Source: Alsobacter soli (GTDB taxonomy: Bacteria > Pseudomonadota > Alphaproteobacteria > Rhizobiales > Beijerinckiaceae). From it: a DNA stretch of 64,000 nucleotides. Positions 46,466-55,400 of the stretch are shown one piece after another; position 1 is the stretch's first letter; each line of letters starts with the position of its first letter. The stretch covers positions 157,638 through 221,637 of the forward strand of contig NZ_PVZS01000006.1 of assembly GCF_003004785.1 (NCBI RefSeq), in the 5' to 3' direction. The notes beneath the pieces are model-generated. The model ran no database searches and was not told the origin of the DNA. It saw only the letters and a list, made by a program, of their open reading frames with translations. The position numbers were made by a program, and so were the translations under genes.

Positions 46466-48318
46466 CAGCTGTGGTCCGCGCCATGCTCGAGGACCTTGGG
46501 CAGGTCCACAGTGAAAGTCGTTCCAACCCCCAGCTCGGAAGCCACCGTGATGGCGCCGCCGAGTCGCCGCACGAGCGCCCGGACATGCGCCAGCCCGATG
46601 CCTTCGCCGGGCCGGTCCTGCGCGCCGGAGCGGCGGAACAGGTCGAAGATCCGGTCGAAATCGCGCGGGTCGATTCCGCGGCCGTTGTCCGCCACGGTGT
46701 AGCGCACGACAGGCCCCTGCTCCGATCCGGCGATGGTCACGCGTCCGGGCCGCGCCGGATCCAGGTACTTCACGGCGTTCTCCGCCAGGTTCGCGAAGAT
46801 CTGCTCGATGGCCAGCCGGTCGCTGACGATGTCGGGAAGCTGCTCGACATGGAAGGAAACGCCCTCGGACTGGTGGGCAAGCGTCCCCAGGACGCCCTCC
46901 AGCAGGTCCGTCATGACCAGCGGCTCGGGCGCCAGGACCCGCCGCCCTTCTCTGGACAACCGCAAGATGGCCTTGATGAGGCGGTCCATCTTGTCCGTCG
47001 AGCTTCGGATGAAGCCGATGGCCTCGGGCAGGTCTTCCTCCACCCCGACGCGAACGGCCTCCGGCACGACCTCTTCCGCCTGCCCGGAGAGAAACTTCGA
47101 GAATTGGCCGCGCAGGCTCTCCAGCTCGCTGGTGAACCCCATGATGTTGACGAGGGGGGCCCGCAAGTCGTGGCTGACGATGTAGGCGAAGCGCTGGATT
47201 TCGTCGTTGGCGGCCCTGAGATCCGCGATGCGGGCGGTCACGATCGCCTCGAGGTTATCGTTGATCCTCTGGAGCGCGTCCCGCGCGTCCTGCAGCTCGA
47301 GCGTCCTGTCCACCACGCGCTGCTCGAGGGTGTCGTTGAGCCGCCGAACTCGCGCTTCGCTCTCTCTCACGGCCTCCTCGGCCCGCTTCTGCTCGGTGAT
47401 GTCGTTGCCCTGGACGAAGATGCCGGTCACCGCGCCGTCGGCGTCGAAGATGGGCTGGTACACGAAGTCCAGGTAGCGCCGTTCCGGCGCCGCATTCGGC
47501 TGAGGCTGCAGGTAGACCTTGATCCCGCGGCCCACGAAGGGCTCGCCCGACTGGTAGACGGCGTCGAGGATCTCGAAGAAGCCCTGCCCGGCGATCTCAG
47601 GCAGGGCGTCCCGCAGGGTCCTTCCGACCACGTCGCGGTGCCCGATCACCTTGGAATAGGCTGCGTTGGCGATCTCGAAGACGTGCTCGGGGCCGCGCAA
47701 CACCGCCATGAAGCCCGGCGCCTGCTCGAAGAGGTTGCGCAGATGGCGCGTCTCGGCTTCGAGGGAGACATTGGCCTGCTGCACGGCGTGGGCGCGCTGC
47801 AGGAGCTCGCCTTCCACCTTTCCGTCGGCCTTGTCCGAATTCCAGCCCGCGCGGGCGCTCGCCTCGCGCAGCCGGTGCAGCTCCGTCACGTCGACCGTGT
47901 GCTGCAGGATCAAGGCCAGTTCGCCCCGATGGTCGAAAAGCGGCGTGTGGGTCGCGCTCCAGTAGCGCTCCTCGAAGCGTCCGTCGGGCCCGGGAATGTC
48001 GTACTTGATGAGCGCGAGGTGGTCGACAGCCCCTGTGCGCAGCACACGGGTGAGCGAGTCCCGCAACATGCGCGTGCTGGAGCCGTCCGCGTCCGCGGGC
48101 CCCGCGGGGAACGCCTCGAACATGTTGCGACCCAGGATCTCTTCGCGCCGCCGCATGGTGACGCGCAGATAGGCCTGATTCATGGCGACGATACGGAAGG
48201 CAGTATCGAGGATGACGTAAGGATTGGGCGCACACTCGAACAAGGCGCCGAAGTCGAGCTGCGGCGCCTGCCCATGTTCCGGAGCGGGCTGTCGTCGCCC
48301 GCCGGTCGTGCCGTCCAT
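46465..48318 (-). CDS. Multi-PAS histidine kinase
   Basis: 617-residue soluble kinase: PAS 1 (about 22-150, FECAPNPYVILDTAFRIV), a short coiled coil, PAS 2 (about 195-320, FEQAPGFMAVLRGPEHVFEI), a long coiled coil (about 315-370), HisKA with FAYIVSHDLRAPLVNI (His383), and HATPase with N-box FANLAENAVKYLD, DNGRGID and GEGIGLAHV. Architecture and the C-terminus resemble bacteriophytochrome-family kinases lacking the GAF/PHY module. First gene of the signalling operon, divergent from a small gene across a 162-nt region with two palindromes. Confidence 0.93.
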   Translation of the reverse strand: MDGTTGGRRQPAPEHGQAPQLDFGALFECAPNPYVILDTAFRIVAMNQAYLRVTMRRREEILGRNMFEAFPAGPADADGSSTRMLRDSLTRVLRTGAVDHLALIKYDIPGPDGRFEERYWSATHTPLFDHRGELALILQHTVDVTELHRLREASARAGWNSDKADGKVEGELLQRAHAVQQANVSLEAETRHLRNLFEQAPGFMAVLRGPEHVFEIANAAYSKVIGHRDVVGRTLRDALPEIAGQGFFEILDAVYQSGEPFVGRGIKVYLQPQPNAAPERRYLDFVYQPIFDADGAVTGIFVQGNDITEQKRAEEAVRESEARVRRLNDTLEQRVVDRTLELQDARDALQRINDNLEAIVTARIADLRAANDEIQRFAYIVSHDLRAPLVNIMGFTSELESLRGQFSKFLSGQAEEVVPEAVRVGVEEDLPEAIGFIRSSTDKMDRLIKAILRLSREGRRVLAPEPLVMTDLLEGVLGTLAHQSEGVSFHVEQLPDIVSDRLAIEQIFANLAENAVKYLDPARPGRVTIAGSEQGPVVRYTVADNGRGIDPRDFDRIFDLFRRSGAQDRPGEGIGLAHVRALVRRLGGAITVASELGVGTTFTVDLPKVLEHGADHS

Positions 48319-48397
48319 CGCCCCCTGGTCTCCGAAGATGCAAAACGGGGCTCAACGCAGGGTGGCAGCCCGAAGTTCCACAACAAAGTGTCGCAGC

Positions 48398-48416
48398 CGC
48401 AGTCCTACGGACTGCG
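48398..48416. promoter_or_regulatory. 19-bp palindrome between divergent genes
   Basis: Perfect inverted repeat CGCAGTCC-TAC-GGACTGCG in the 162-nt gap between the multi-PAS kinase (start 48318) and the gene at 48481. A second one, GCGGAA-CATCA-TTCCGC, lies at 48445-48461. Both are candidate operators; the regulator is unknown. Confidence 0.45.
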
Positions 48417-48480
48417 TCGCACCCGAGAATCGGCCTTGATCGTGCGGAACATCATTCCGCGGCTTTCAAGAGCTCTTCAG

Positions 48481-48795
48481 ATGGACGAACTTGCTGCCCT
48501 GCGCCGCCGCCGTGGCCTCCCGGCGAGCCGGACGCATCCTCGCCAGATCATGGAGGCTGTCTATGAGGCCGGCTCCGTCTCGCTGTCGCCCGACGAGACG
48601 CTGAGCCGCATCGTGGCCGCCCAATTGCACCGGATGGGGCTGTTGCTGGTCGAAGAGATCACGCCGGAGGGCGGCTTGCGGCCGCTCGCGCCCGACACGA
48701 TGGCGAACGCCAGGCTGCGCCCCTGGCGCGTGTCCCGACCCGCCATCGCCGGCGGCCTCGCGGGCGAACCAGACGCGGTGGGGGCGGCGGTCTAG
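48481..48795 (+). CDS. Small hypothetical protein divergent from the PAS kinase
   Basis: 104 residues, not recognised. From ATG 48481 the sequence (MDELAALRRRRGLPASRTHP) has a basic N-terminus, a central amphipathic block (MEAVYEAGSVSLSPDETLSRIVAAQLHRMG) and an ordinary soluble tail. The gene shares a promoter region with the signalling operon and is followed 71 nt later by the convergent valS stop. Codon use is normal for the window. A larger frame reaching back over the kinase gene is antisense noise. Confidence 0.55.
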   Translation: MDELAALRRRRGLPASRTHPRQIMEAVYEAGSVSLSPDETLSRIVAAQLHRMGLLLVEEITPEGGLRPLAPDTMANARLRPWRVSRPAIAGGLAGEPDAVGAAV

Positions 48796-48866
48796 TCCCG
48801 GCCTCCTGCTCATCCGGATAGCGGCCCGCCACCCGGATGGGTTCTCAGCGTGGGGCCCGTCAGCCG

Positions 48867-51680
48867 TCAGCCCCGGCTCAGCCGCTGCAGGGCCTCGCGC
48901 ATCTTGGCGATGCGCTCCGCGGCGTCGTCCCGGCGCTCGCGCTGTTCCTCAACCACCTCTTCCGGCGCGCGCGCGACGAAGTCGGCGTTGCCGAGCTTGG
49001 CGTCGATCTTGGCGACGTCGGCCTCGAGCTTGGCGATCTCCTTGCCCAGGCGCTGCTTCTCGGCCCCGATGTCGACAACGCCGGCCAGCGGCAGCGCCGC
49101 GACCTCGCCTCGGACGACCAGCTGGACCGACTCGCCCGGGGCGAGAACGGTGAAGCTGATGTCGGACAGCCTCGCGAGGCGCTTGATCATCTCGCTCCAA
49201 CGCTCGGCGCGGCCTCGCGTTTCGGCGCTCGCGCCCACCAGAACCAGCGGGATCTGGGCGCCGCCCGGCACGTTCACTTCCTGCCGGGCCGAGCGGATCT
49301 CGTTGATGATGTCGACCACCCAGCCGATCTCGGCCTGGGCTTCCGGATCCGCGACGCCGGCGTCGGTCGGCCAGGGCGCCAGCGCCAGGATGGTGTCGCG
49401 CCTGGGTCCCTCCTGCCCCTTGATCTCCCACAGCTCCTCGGTGAGGAACGGCATGAACGGGTGCAGCAGCCTGGCGATTGCGTCGAGCACATAGGCGACG
49501 CTCGCCCGCGTCTCGGCCTTCTCGGCCTCGTCGCTCCCGGTGAACACGGGCTTGGCGAGTTCCAGGTACCAGTCGCAGAACACGTTCCAGACGAAGCGAT
49601 AGGCGGCGTTGGCCGCATCGTTGAAGCGGTACGCCTCGATCGCCGTGGTCACCTCGGCCACGGCCTTCTGCAGTTCCGCCAGGGCCCAGCGGTTCAGCGG
49701 CAGTCGCGTCGCGGCCGGGTCGAAGCCCGCGACCCTGGCGCACTCGTTCATCTCGGCGAAGCGGGCGGCGTTCCAGAGCTTGGTCGCGAAGTTGCGGTAG
49801 CCCTCGACGCGTTGGCGCGACAGCTTGATGTCGCGCCCCTGCGCCGCCATGGCGGCAAGGGTGAAGCGCAGGGCGTCCGCGCCGTAGCTGTCGACGAGTT
49901 CCAGCGGGTCGATGACGTTGCCCTTCGACTTCGACATCTTCGCCCCCTTCTCGTCGCGGACGAGGGCGTGGATGTAGACGGTGTGGAACGGGATCTCCTG
50001 CATGAAATGCAGGCCCATCATCATCATTCGGGCGACCCAGAAGAAGATGATGTCGAAGCCGGTCACCAGAACGTCAGTGGGATAGTGGCGCTTCAGCTCC
50101 GGCGTCTCGTCCGGCCAGCCGAGCGTTGAGAACGGCCACAGCGCGGAGGAAAACCACGTGTCGAGCACGTCCTCGTCGCGCTTCAGATCGACCGCCTCGC
50201 CATAGTGCTTCGTCGCGGCGGCCTGGGCGGCCACCTCGCTCTCCTCGACGAAGACCTTTCCGTCCGGCCCGTACCAGGCCGGGATCTGGTGCCCCCACCA
50301 CAGCTGGCGCGAGATGCACCAGGGCTCAATGTTTTCAAGCCACTGGAAGTAAGTCTTCGCCCAATTCTCCGGCACGAATTGCGTCCGGCCCGAGCGCACG
50401 GCCTCCAGCGCCGGCTGGGCCAGCGTCTTGGCGTCGACGTACCACTGGTCCGTCAGCCACGGCTCGATGACGACGTTGGAGCGGTCGCCATGCGGAACCG
50501 TGTGGCCGGTGGGCTCGATCTTGGACAGGAGGCCGCGCTCGGCCATGAGGGCGACGATACGCTTGCGCGCCTCGAACCGGTCGGCTCCTTGAAGCGCCAT
50601 GACCTCCGGGATCGGGGCGGCGCCGGCCAGGAAGGCAGGATTGTCCGCCAGCAGCATCCCGGCTTCGCCGTTCAGAACGTTCACGAGCGGCAGCCCGTGA
50701 CGCCTGCCGACCTCGAAGTCGTTGAAATCGTGCGCCGGCGTGATCTTCACAGCGCCGGTGCCCTTCTCCGGGTCGGCGTAGTCGTCGCCCACGATGGGAA
50801 TCACGCGGCCCACGAGCGGCAGCACGACCTTGCGGCCGATGAGGTGCTTCAGCGCCTCGTTCTCGGGATGAACCGCGATGGCCGTGTCGCCCAGCATGGT
50901 CTCCGGCCGCGTCGTGGCGATGCGGATGAACGTCGCAGGATTGGCCGCATCGTAGGTCTCGCCCTCGAGCGGGTAGTCGAAATAGTAGAGGTGGCCGCTG
51001 GGCTCGCGGTCCAGCAGCTTGCCCAGCGCCGCGAGATCCAGAGGCTTGGCGTCCTCGGCGTCGACCGCCGGCCGCTCCCATTTGAAGCTGCCCTTCTTCT
51101 CGACCTGGACGACCTCCAGGTCCGAGATTGCGGTCTGGAACCGCGGGTCCCAGTTCACCAGCCGCTTGTCGCGGTAGATCAGCCCCTGCTTATGCAGGGC
51201 CACGAACACCTTGAGCACGGCCCGCGACAGGCCCTCGTCCATGGTGAAGCGCTCGCGCGACCAGTCGCAGGAGGCGCCGAGCCGCTTGAGCTGGTTGACG
51301 ATGGCGCCGCCCGACTCGGCCTTCCACTCCCATACGCGTTGCACGAAGGCGTCGCGGCCCATCTCGCGCCGGCCAGGCTCCTGCCGCTGCGCGAGTTGCC
51401 GCTCCACCACCATCTGGGTCGCGATGCCGGCATGGTCGGTGCCCGGCTGCCAGAGCACGTCCTTGCCGCGCATGCGCTCGAAGCGGCACAGGATGTCCTG
51501 CAGCGTGTTGTTCAGCGCGTGTCCCATGTGGAGCGAGCCGGTGACGTTCGGCGGCGGGATCACGATGGTGTAGGGCTGCGCCCCTGCCCGCTCCGGCCGG
51601 CCAGACTTGAAGGCCTGCTCGCGCTCCCACAGCTCGGCGATGCGCTTCTCGACGGAAGCGGGTTCGAACGTCTTGTCCAT
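48867..51680 (-). CDS. valS: Valyl-tRNA synthetase
   Basis: Class Ia synthetase of 937 residues that charges tRNA-Val and edits Thr. Motifs: HIGH equivalent HMGH (51-54) in [16 protein letters not shown], the editing domain with [22 protein letters not shown] (581-585) followed by KGNVIDP, and a C-terminal coiled-coil arm ([20 protein letters not shown]). AAGGA upstream supports the ATG at 51680. Upstream on the same strand is the popZ-like gene, the usual alphaproteobacterial neighbour. Confidence 0.98.
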   Translation of the reverse strand: MDKTFEPASVEKRIAELWEREQAFKSGRPERAGAQPYTIVIPPPNVTGSLHMGHALNNTLQDILCRFERMRGKDVLWQPGTDHAGIATQMVVERQLAQRQEPGRREMGRDAFVQRVWEWKAESGGAIVNQLKRLGASCDWSRERFTMDEGLSRAVLKVFVALHKQGLIYRDKRLVNWDPRFQTAISDLEVVQVEKKGSFKWERPAVDAEDAKPLDLAALGKLLDREPSGHLYYFDYPLEGETYDAANPATFIRIATTRPETMLGDTAIAVHPENEALKHLIGRKVVLPLVGRVIPIVGDDYADPEKGTGAVKITPAHDFNDFEVGRRHGLPLVNVLNGEAGMLLADNPAFLAGAAPIPEVMALQGADRFEARKRIVALMAERGLLSKIEPTGHTVPHGDRSNVVIEPWLTDQWYVDAKTLAQPALEAVRSGRTQFVPENWAKTYFQWLENIEPWCISRQLWWGHQIPAWYGPDGKVFVEESEVAAQAAATKHYGEAVDLKRDEDVLDTWFSSALWPFSTLGWPDETPELKRHYPTDVLVTGFDIIFFWVARMMMMGLHFMQEIPFHTVYIHALVRDEKGAKMSKSKGNVIDPLELVDSYGADALRFTLAAMAAQGRDIKLSRQRVEGYRNFATKLWNAARFAEMNECARVAGFDPAATRLPLNRWALAELQKAVAEVTTAIEAYRFNDAANAAYRFVWNVFCDWYLELAKPVFTGSDEAEKAETRASVAYVLDAIARLLHPFMPFLTEELWEIKGQEGPRRDTILALAPWPTDAGVADPEAQAEIGWVVDIINEIRSARQEVNVPGGAQIPLVLVGASAETRGRAERWSEMIKRLARLSDISFTVLAPGESVQLVVRGEVAALPLAGVVDIGAEKQRLGKEIAKLEADVAKIDAKLGNADFVARAPEEVVEEQRERRDDAAERIAKMREALQRLSRG

Positions 51681-51818
51681 CGTGAATCCTTCGGCCGGGC
51701 CTCCGGGCCCGCGCTGGCGCTAGAAAACCGAGCAGGGAAGCTGAGTCAACGCCGGATGGACCGGAAGCGGCCACACCCGCTCACGCGCGAGTGGCTCCGC
51801 GCCGGTTGGACTCCCTGC

Positions 51819-52379
51819 TCAGCGGACCCCGCGCGTGACGCGCTCGATCTCGGCCTTGACCAGCCGCTCCACGAGGCCGGGCAGGTTCTCGTCGAGCCAG
51901 CTCTTGAGCATGGGGCGCATCATGTCCTTCACCAGATCCTCCAGGGTTCGGGCCTGGCTGGTGAGGATGGCGGACGAGAGCATATTGAAGGTGGAGGCGA
52001 CGGTGGCGCTGGCCGCCGGCGCAAGCAGCGCCTCGTCGCTCGGCGGCGGCGCGATAACAGGCGCGGCCGGCGGGGCCGGAGGCGGCTGGACGGGAGCAGG
52101 CGGCGGTTCCGGCGCGGCGGGGGCCGCCGGCTTGCTGGGGATCACCAGCAGCGGCTCGCTCGCCTCCCGAAACTCGACGTCATCCTCCGCCGCAGCCTCT
52201 TCCCAGGTCTGGGGGGCGTTGGCCAGATCCAGGACATCGTCATCCTCGGCGTCGTCAGCCGGTGCGGCGACCTGCGCCGGAGCCGGCGCGGGCTCGTTCT
52301 GGTCGTCGGCGATGATGCGACGGATGGAGGCTAGGATTTCCTCCATCGAAGGTTCGTTCGCCTTCAGGCTCGCACTCAT
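51819..52379 (-). CDS. PopZ-like polar organizing protein (DUF2497)
   Basis: 186 residues from ATG 52379 (MSASLKANEPSMEEIL). Diagnostic ends: the N-terminal helix MEEILASIRRIIADD and the C-terminal helical DUF2497 part (TLEDLVKDMMRPMLKSWLDE, then NLPGLVERLVKAEIERV). Between them is a long acidic and then Pro/Ala-rich disordered spacer. PopZ in Caulobacter forms polar condensates that anchor chromosome origins and signalling proteins; the acidic-proline linker tunes fluidity. Same strand as tolC and valS. Confidence 0.9.
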   Translation of the reverse strand: MSASLKANEPSMEEILASIRRIIADDQNEPAPAPAQVAAPADDAEDDDVLDLANAPQTWEEAAAEDDVEFREASEPLLVIPSKPAAPAAPEPPPAPVQPPPAPPAAPVIAPPPSDEALLAPAASATVASTFNMLSSAILTSQARTLEDLVKDMMRPMLKSWLDENLPGLVERLVKAEIERVTRGVR

Positions 52380-52513
52380 GGCGCCCGTCGCTCCGCATCG
52401 AATCATTCAGGCGCCGGAATGGCGGATCCGCGCCGAATCTCTGGCGATCAGTATCGCCGCGGCTCGATTTCACGCAAGCCGAGGGCGGAAGCTATCCCAA
52501 CCGTTTAGCGGGA

Positions 52514-53902
52514 TCAGCGGCCATCCGGATTGCGCAGGCCGATCCACTTGTCGCGGACCTGCTCGTAGTGCACCTGCGGCTTGTATTCCTGCGTCGCCAG
52601 GCGGAGTCGGCTCGAGGACAGCCAGCCGAGGGCGCTCTGCAGGTTGTAGGACGCCACCACGCGGTCGCGCTGGGCCGTGATGAGGCTCACGCGCGCGGTG
52701 AGCAGCTCCTGCTGCGCGTTCAGGACGTCCAGCGTGGTGCGCTGGCCGACCTTGGCTTCCTCGCGGACGCCGTTGAGCGCCACCTCGGCCGCCTGGATCT
52801 GCGCCTGCGAGGCCGTGATCCGCTCCCGCGTGGCTTCCAGGTTCGACCACGAGGCCACGACGGCCTGCCGTACCGCGTCGCGGGCCTGGTCCGCCTCGAT
52901 GCGCCGCTGGCCCAGCGTCTCCTTGGCCTGCCGGACGCGCGAATAGACGGAGCCGCCCTCGTAGATGGGCACCGAGAGCGCGCCCACCACGGAGGCGGTG
53001 TTCACCTCGGAGTTCGGCTGCTGGTAGTCCCACCGATGGGAGAGCGTGCCCTGGACGGTGACGCTCGGGGCCAATTCGCCCTCGGTCACCTTCACCAGAA
53101 GCGCCGCCGCGTCGACCGCATGCAAGGCGGCAAGGATGGCGGGATGCGTGCTTTGGGAGACCGCAACGGCGGAATCAAGGGTCCGGGGCAGGTTCGCCTC
53201 GAGCGGCTTGGCCGGCGCAAGCTGCCTGGCGTCCACGCCGATGACCTGGCGGTAGCGGGCGAGCGACGCCTTCAAGAGGCCAGCCGCCGAGCTCGCGTCG
53301 GACCGCGCCGCAGCCAGCCGGGCTTCCGCCTGCGCCACGTCGGTGCGGGTCACCTCGCCGACGTTGAAGCGGTCGCGCGTTTGGCGCAGCTGCTCCTCCA
53401 GGACGTCGATGTTGTTGTTGCGAAGGTTCAGAATGGCCGTGTCGCGCAGCACGTCCATGTAGGCGGTCGCGCCGTCGAGCAGCACCGACTGCTCCGTCGA
53501 GCGCAACTGCTCGCGCGCGGCGAGCACGCCAGCGTCGGCGCGCCGGACGCTGTTGCCGGTGCGGCCACCGTTGAAGAGCGTCTGGTTGACCTGGACGCCG
53601 ACGCCCCGGGGAAAGTACTTGTTGTTGCTCGACTGCCCCTGGCCGATCGTGTCCTGCGCCGTGAAGCCGACATCCGCGGAAGCGGCGATTGTCGGGCGAT
53701 AGCCGGCGAGCGCCTGGGTGACGTTTTCGTCCGTTGCGCGCACGCTGGCGCGCTGGGCGTTGAGCTGCGGATTTGCGTTGTAGGCGCGGGCCAGCGCGCT
53801 CTCCATCGTCTCGGCGAGGGCCGGGCCGCCAGGCAGCAGCCAAGCGGACATCGCGCCAGCCATAAGGATCTTGCGCGCCAATTGCGATGTACCTTTGGAC
53901 AA
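52514..53902 (-). CDS. tolC: TolC family outer membrane efflux protein
   Basis: 462-residue outer membrane channel for type I secretion and multidrug efflux. A signal peptide (SKGTSQLARKILMAGAMSAW, then LLPGGPALA) is complete only if translation begins at the TTG at 53902; the first ATG (53863) would remove the positive end. Two OEP repeats follow: ALARAYNANPQLNAQRASVR with AGYRPTIAASAD, and the second with VQGTLSHRWDYQQ and YEGGSVYSRVRQAKETL. Length and order are standard. Placed between popZ and pcm as in other Rhizobiales. Confidence 0.95.
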   Translation of the reverse strand: MSKGTSQLARKILMAGAMSAWLLPGGPALAETMESALARAYNANPQLNAQRASVRATDENVTQALAGYRPTIAASADVGFTAQDTIGQGQSSNNKYFPRGVGVQVNQTLFNGGRTGNSVRRADAGVLAAREQLRSTEQSVLLDGATAYMDVLRDTAILNLRNNNIDVLEEQLRQTRDRFNVGEVTRTDVAQAEARLAAARSDASSAAGLLKASLARYRQVIGVDARQLAPAKPLEANLPRTLDSAVAVSQSTHPAILAALHAVDAAALLVKVTEGELAPSVTVQGTLSHRWDYQQPNSEVNTASVVGALSVPIYEGGSVYSRVRQAKETLGQRRIEADQARDAVRQAVVASWSNLEATRERITASQAQIQAAEVALNGVREEAKVGQRTTLDVLNAQQELLTARVSLITAQRDRVVASYNLQSALGWLSSSRLRLATQEYKPQVHYEQVRDKWIGLRNPDGR

Positions 53903-54105
53903 TTCGCCACCCGCCTCATCGGGGCCCGAGGCACGACCGCAGTTCGTCTGCTGTCATACCCGAGCCGAACGCAACTACGTGCCCTGACAGCGCGATAACC
54001 GACTCGCGCCGCGATCAACCTGCGACAAGGCTAACCTGTGCTGAGCTGCGAGAGAAGTTGCCGCGCGGATTTTAGAACGACTGGCGCAAAAAAGTGACAG
54101 TCAGT

Positions 54106-54771
54106 TCAGAAGACGAAGGTCTGCGCCGACTTGAAGTCGTCGAGCAATGGAGCGGCGGCGTCGAAGATGGCTCTTCCGCCGATCACATCGCCGGACTTGA
54201 GATAGACCATCGCCTTGGCGGCCCGACCCGCTCCAAAGACACCAACGAGCCGTCCGCCGTCGCGCAGTTGCGAGAACAGGGCCGTCGGCTCGACCTCGAA
54301 AGCGCCATTGACGACGATGACGTCGTAGGGAGCGCCTGCCGGATGGCCGTCCTTGAGCGCCCCCACGGTCACTGTCACGTTGTCCGCCGCGACGCCGCCC
54401 AGCAACTCCGACGCGCGCGCAGCGAGGCCCTGGTCCGATTCGAGCGCGACGACGGAGCCCGCGAGCTGCGCGAGCACCGCGCTGGAGTAGCCGGTCCCGC
54501 AGGCGACATCGAGGACGCGATCCTCGGGGTCGATCTTTGCGGCCTGGACGAGACGCGCGAACACCATCGGCGTGAGCATGGTGCGCCGCCCGCCGCCGGG
54601 GGCCTGCACGGTCAGGGGCCGGTCCACATAGGCGAAGCTGCGCTGCTCGGGATCCAGGAACAGCTCGCGCGGCGTTTCGTCCATGGCGGCCAGCACGGCC
54701 GCCGAGGTCACGTCGTACGTGCGCAGCTGGCAATCCACCATCATGCGGCGCTGCAACGCGAAATCGGCCAT
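54106..54771 (-). CDS. pcm: Protein-L-isoaspartate O-methyltransferase family protein
   Basis: 221 residues from ATG 54771 with GGAGAC upstream (a longer frame to 55227 runs through tRNA-Cys and is false). SAM-binding motif RVLDVACGTGYSSAVLAQL, post-I acidic residue in VVALESDQ and the PIMT-type N-terminus MVDCQLRTYDVTSAAVLAAM. The rhizobial branch of this family sits next to tolC and may not repair isoaspartate as such. The 203-nt gap to tolC has no gene; a short TGACTGTCA hairpin plus T-run at about 54086-54105 may terminate transcription. Confidence 0.88.
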   Translation of the reverse strand: MADFALQRRMMVDCQLRTYDVTSAAVLAAMDETPRELFLDPEQRSFAYVDRPLTVQAPGGGRRTMLTPMVFARLVQAAKIDPEDRVLDVACGTGYSSAVLAQLAGSVVALESDQGLAARASELLGGVAADNVTVTVGALKDGHPAGAPYDVIVVNGAFEVEPTALFSQLRDGGRLVGVFGAGRAAKAMVYLKSGDVIGGRAIFDAAAPLLDDFKSAQTFVF

Positions 54772-54952
54772 CAGTCCGTCTCCAACGGAAATCGCGCGCG
54801 AACCCTTGCAGGCCCGCGCCATCTTGGTGCCGCGTTGTCGTCCAGCGCGCGTCAAAACGCAAGCGTCGCAGGCGCGCGACCCAACGCGACCTTGGTCTGG
54901 CGCGGACGGCGCCGGCCGACCGAGCGGAGGGTATCTATAAGAAGGGAGAGAG

Positions 54953-55026
54953 TGGAGGCCTCGCCCGGAATCGAACCGGGGTGCAAGGATTTGCAGTCCT
55001 CTGCGTAACCACTCCGCCACGAGGCC
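54953..55026 (-). tRNA. tRNA-Cys (anticodon GCA)
   Basis: 74 nt with encoded CCA on the minus strand. Acceptor GGCCTCG/CGAGGCC, anticodon loop CTGCAAA with anticodon GCA, T-arm GGTTCGATTCC. Confidence 0.97.
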
Positions 55027-55200
55027 TCGCGGCGCCGTCGGCGAGACCAACGGCGTGAGCACGGGTCCAATACCGAACTCGCAGGCGCGGGGCAACGCCT
55101 TTCCATGCCATTTTCGGCGCAGATGAAGATTTCTCGCCGGAAGGGCATGCAGGGGGTTGCGCCGCCCGTGGGGGTGATGTAATCCCCCGCCTGCCGACGG

Positions 55201-55276
55201 TCCCCGATAGCTCAGTTGGTAGAGCATTCGACTGTTAATCGAATGGTCGCAGGTTCGAGTCCTGCTCGGGGAGCCA
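55201..55276 (+). tRNA. tRNA-Asn (anticodon GUU)
   Basis: 76 nt with encoded CCA. Acceptor TCCCCGA/TCGGGGA, anticodon loop CTGTTAA with anticodon GTT, T-arm GGTTCGAGTCC. A terminator follows. Confidence 0.97.
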
Positions 55277-55303
55277 CTCCTTCAAGGAAATGATCGGTCG
55301 TCC

Positions 55304-55329
55304 AAAGCCCGGCAACGCCGGGCTTTTTT
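55304..55329 (+). terminator. Terminator of tRNA-Asn
   Basis: Perfect stem AAAGCCCGGC-AAC-GCCGGGCTTT with a six-T run (55324-55329). Confidence 0.93.
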
Positions 55330-55333
55330 GTTA

Positions 55334-55362
55334 TGATCCGGCCCGGGTCAGGCTTCGTAGGC
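55334..55362 (+). promoter_or_regulatory. Candidate RpoE (ECF11-like) promoter of phrB
   Basis: TGATCC (55334-55339), an 18-nt spacer, then TAGGC (55358-55362). Rhodobacter RpoE promoters read TGATCC-N18-TAAGA. The -35 and spacing match exactly, the -10 only partly. Confidence 0.4.
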
Positions 55363-55400
55363 GCAAGTCCTGATCCTTTTAGGCCGGAGCGCTCTTCCCG

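Noticed and set aside
48446..48470. GGAAC resembling the -35 of an EcfG general-stress promoter before the gene at 48481.
   Set aside because: No CGTT-type -10 element occurs at 16-17 nt; the GGAAC is part of a palindrome instead.
46471..48480. Long plus-strand open frame antisense to the multi-PAS kinase, continuous with the small gene at 48481.
   Set aside because: Only the part from ATG 48481 lies outside the kinase gene and looks like protein. The upstream part is antisense noise.
54772..55227. Upstream extension of the pcm frame.
   Set aside because: It would read through tRNA-Cys and part of tRNA-Asn. The ATG at 54771 has a good ribosome site and a family-typical N-terminus.
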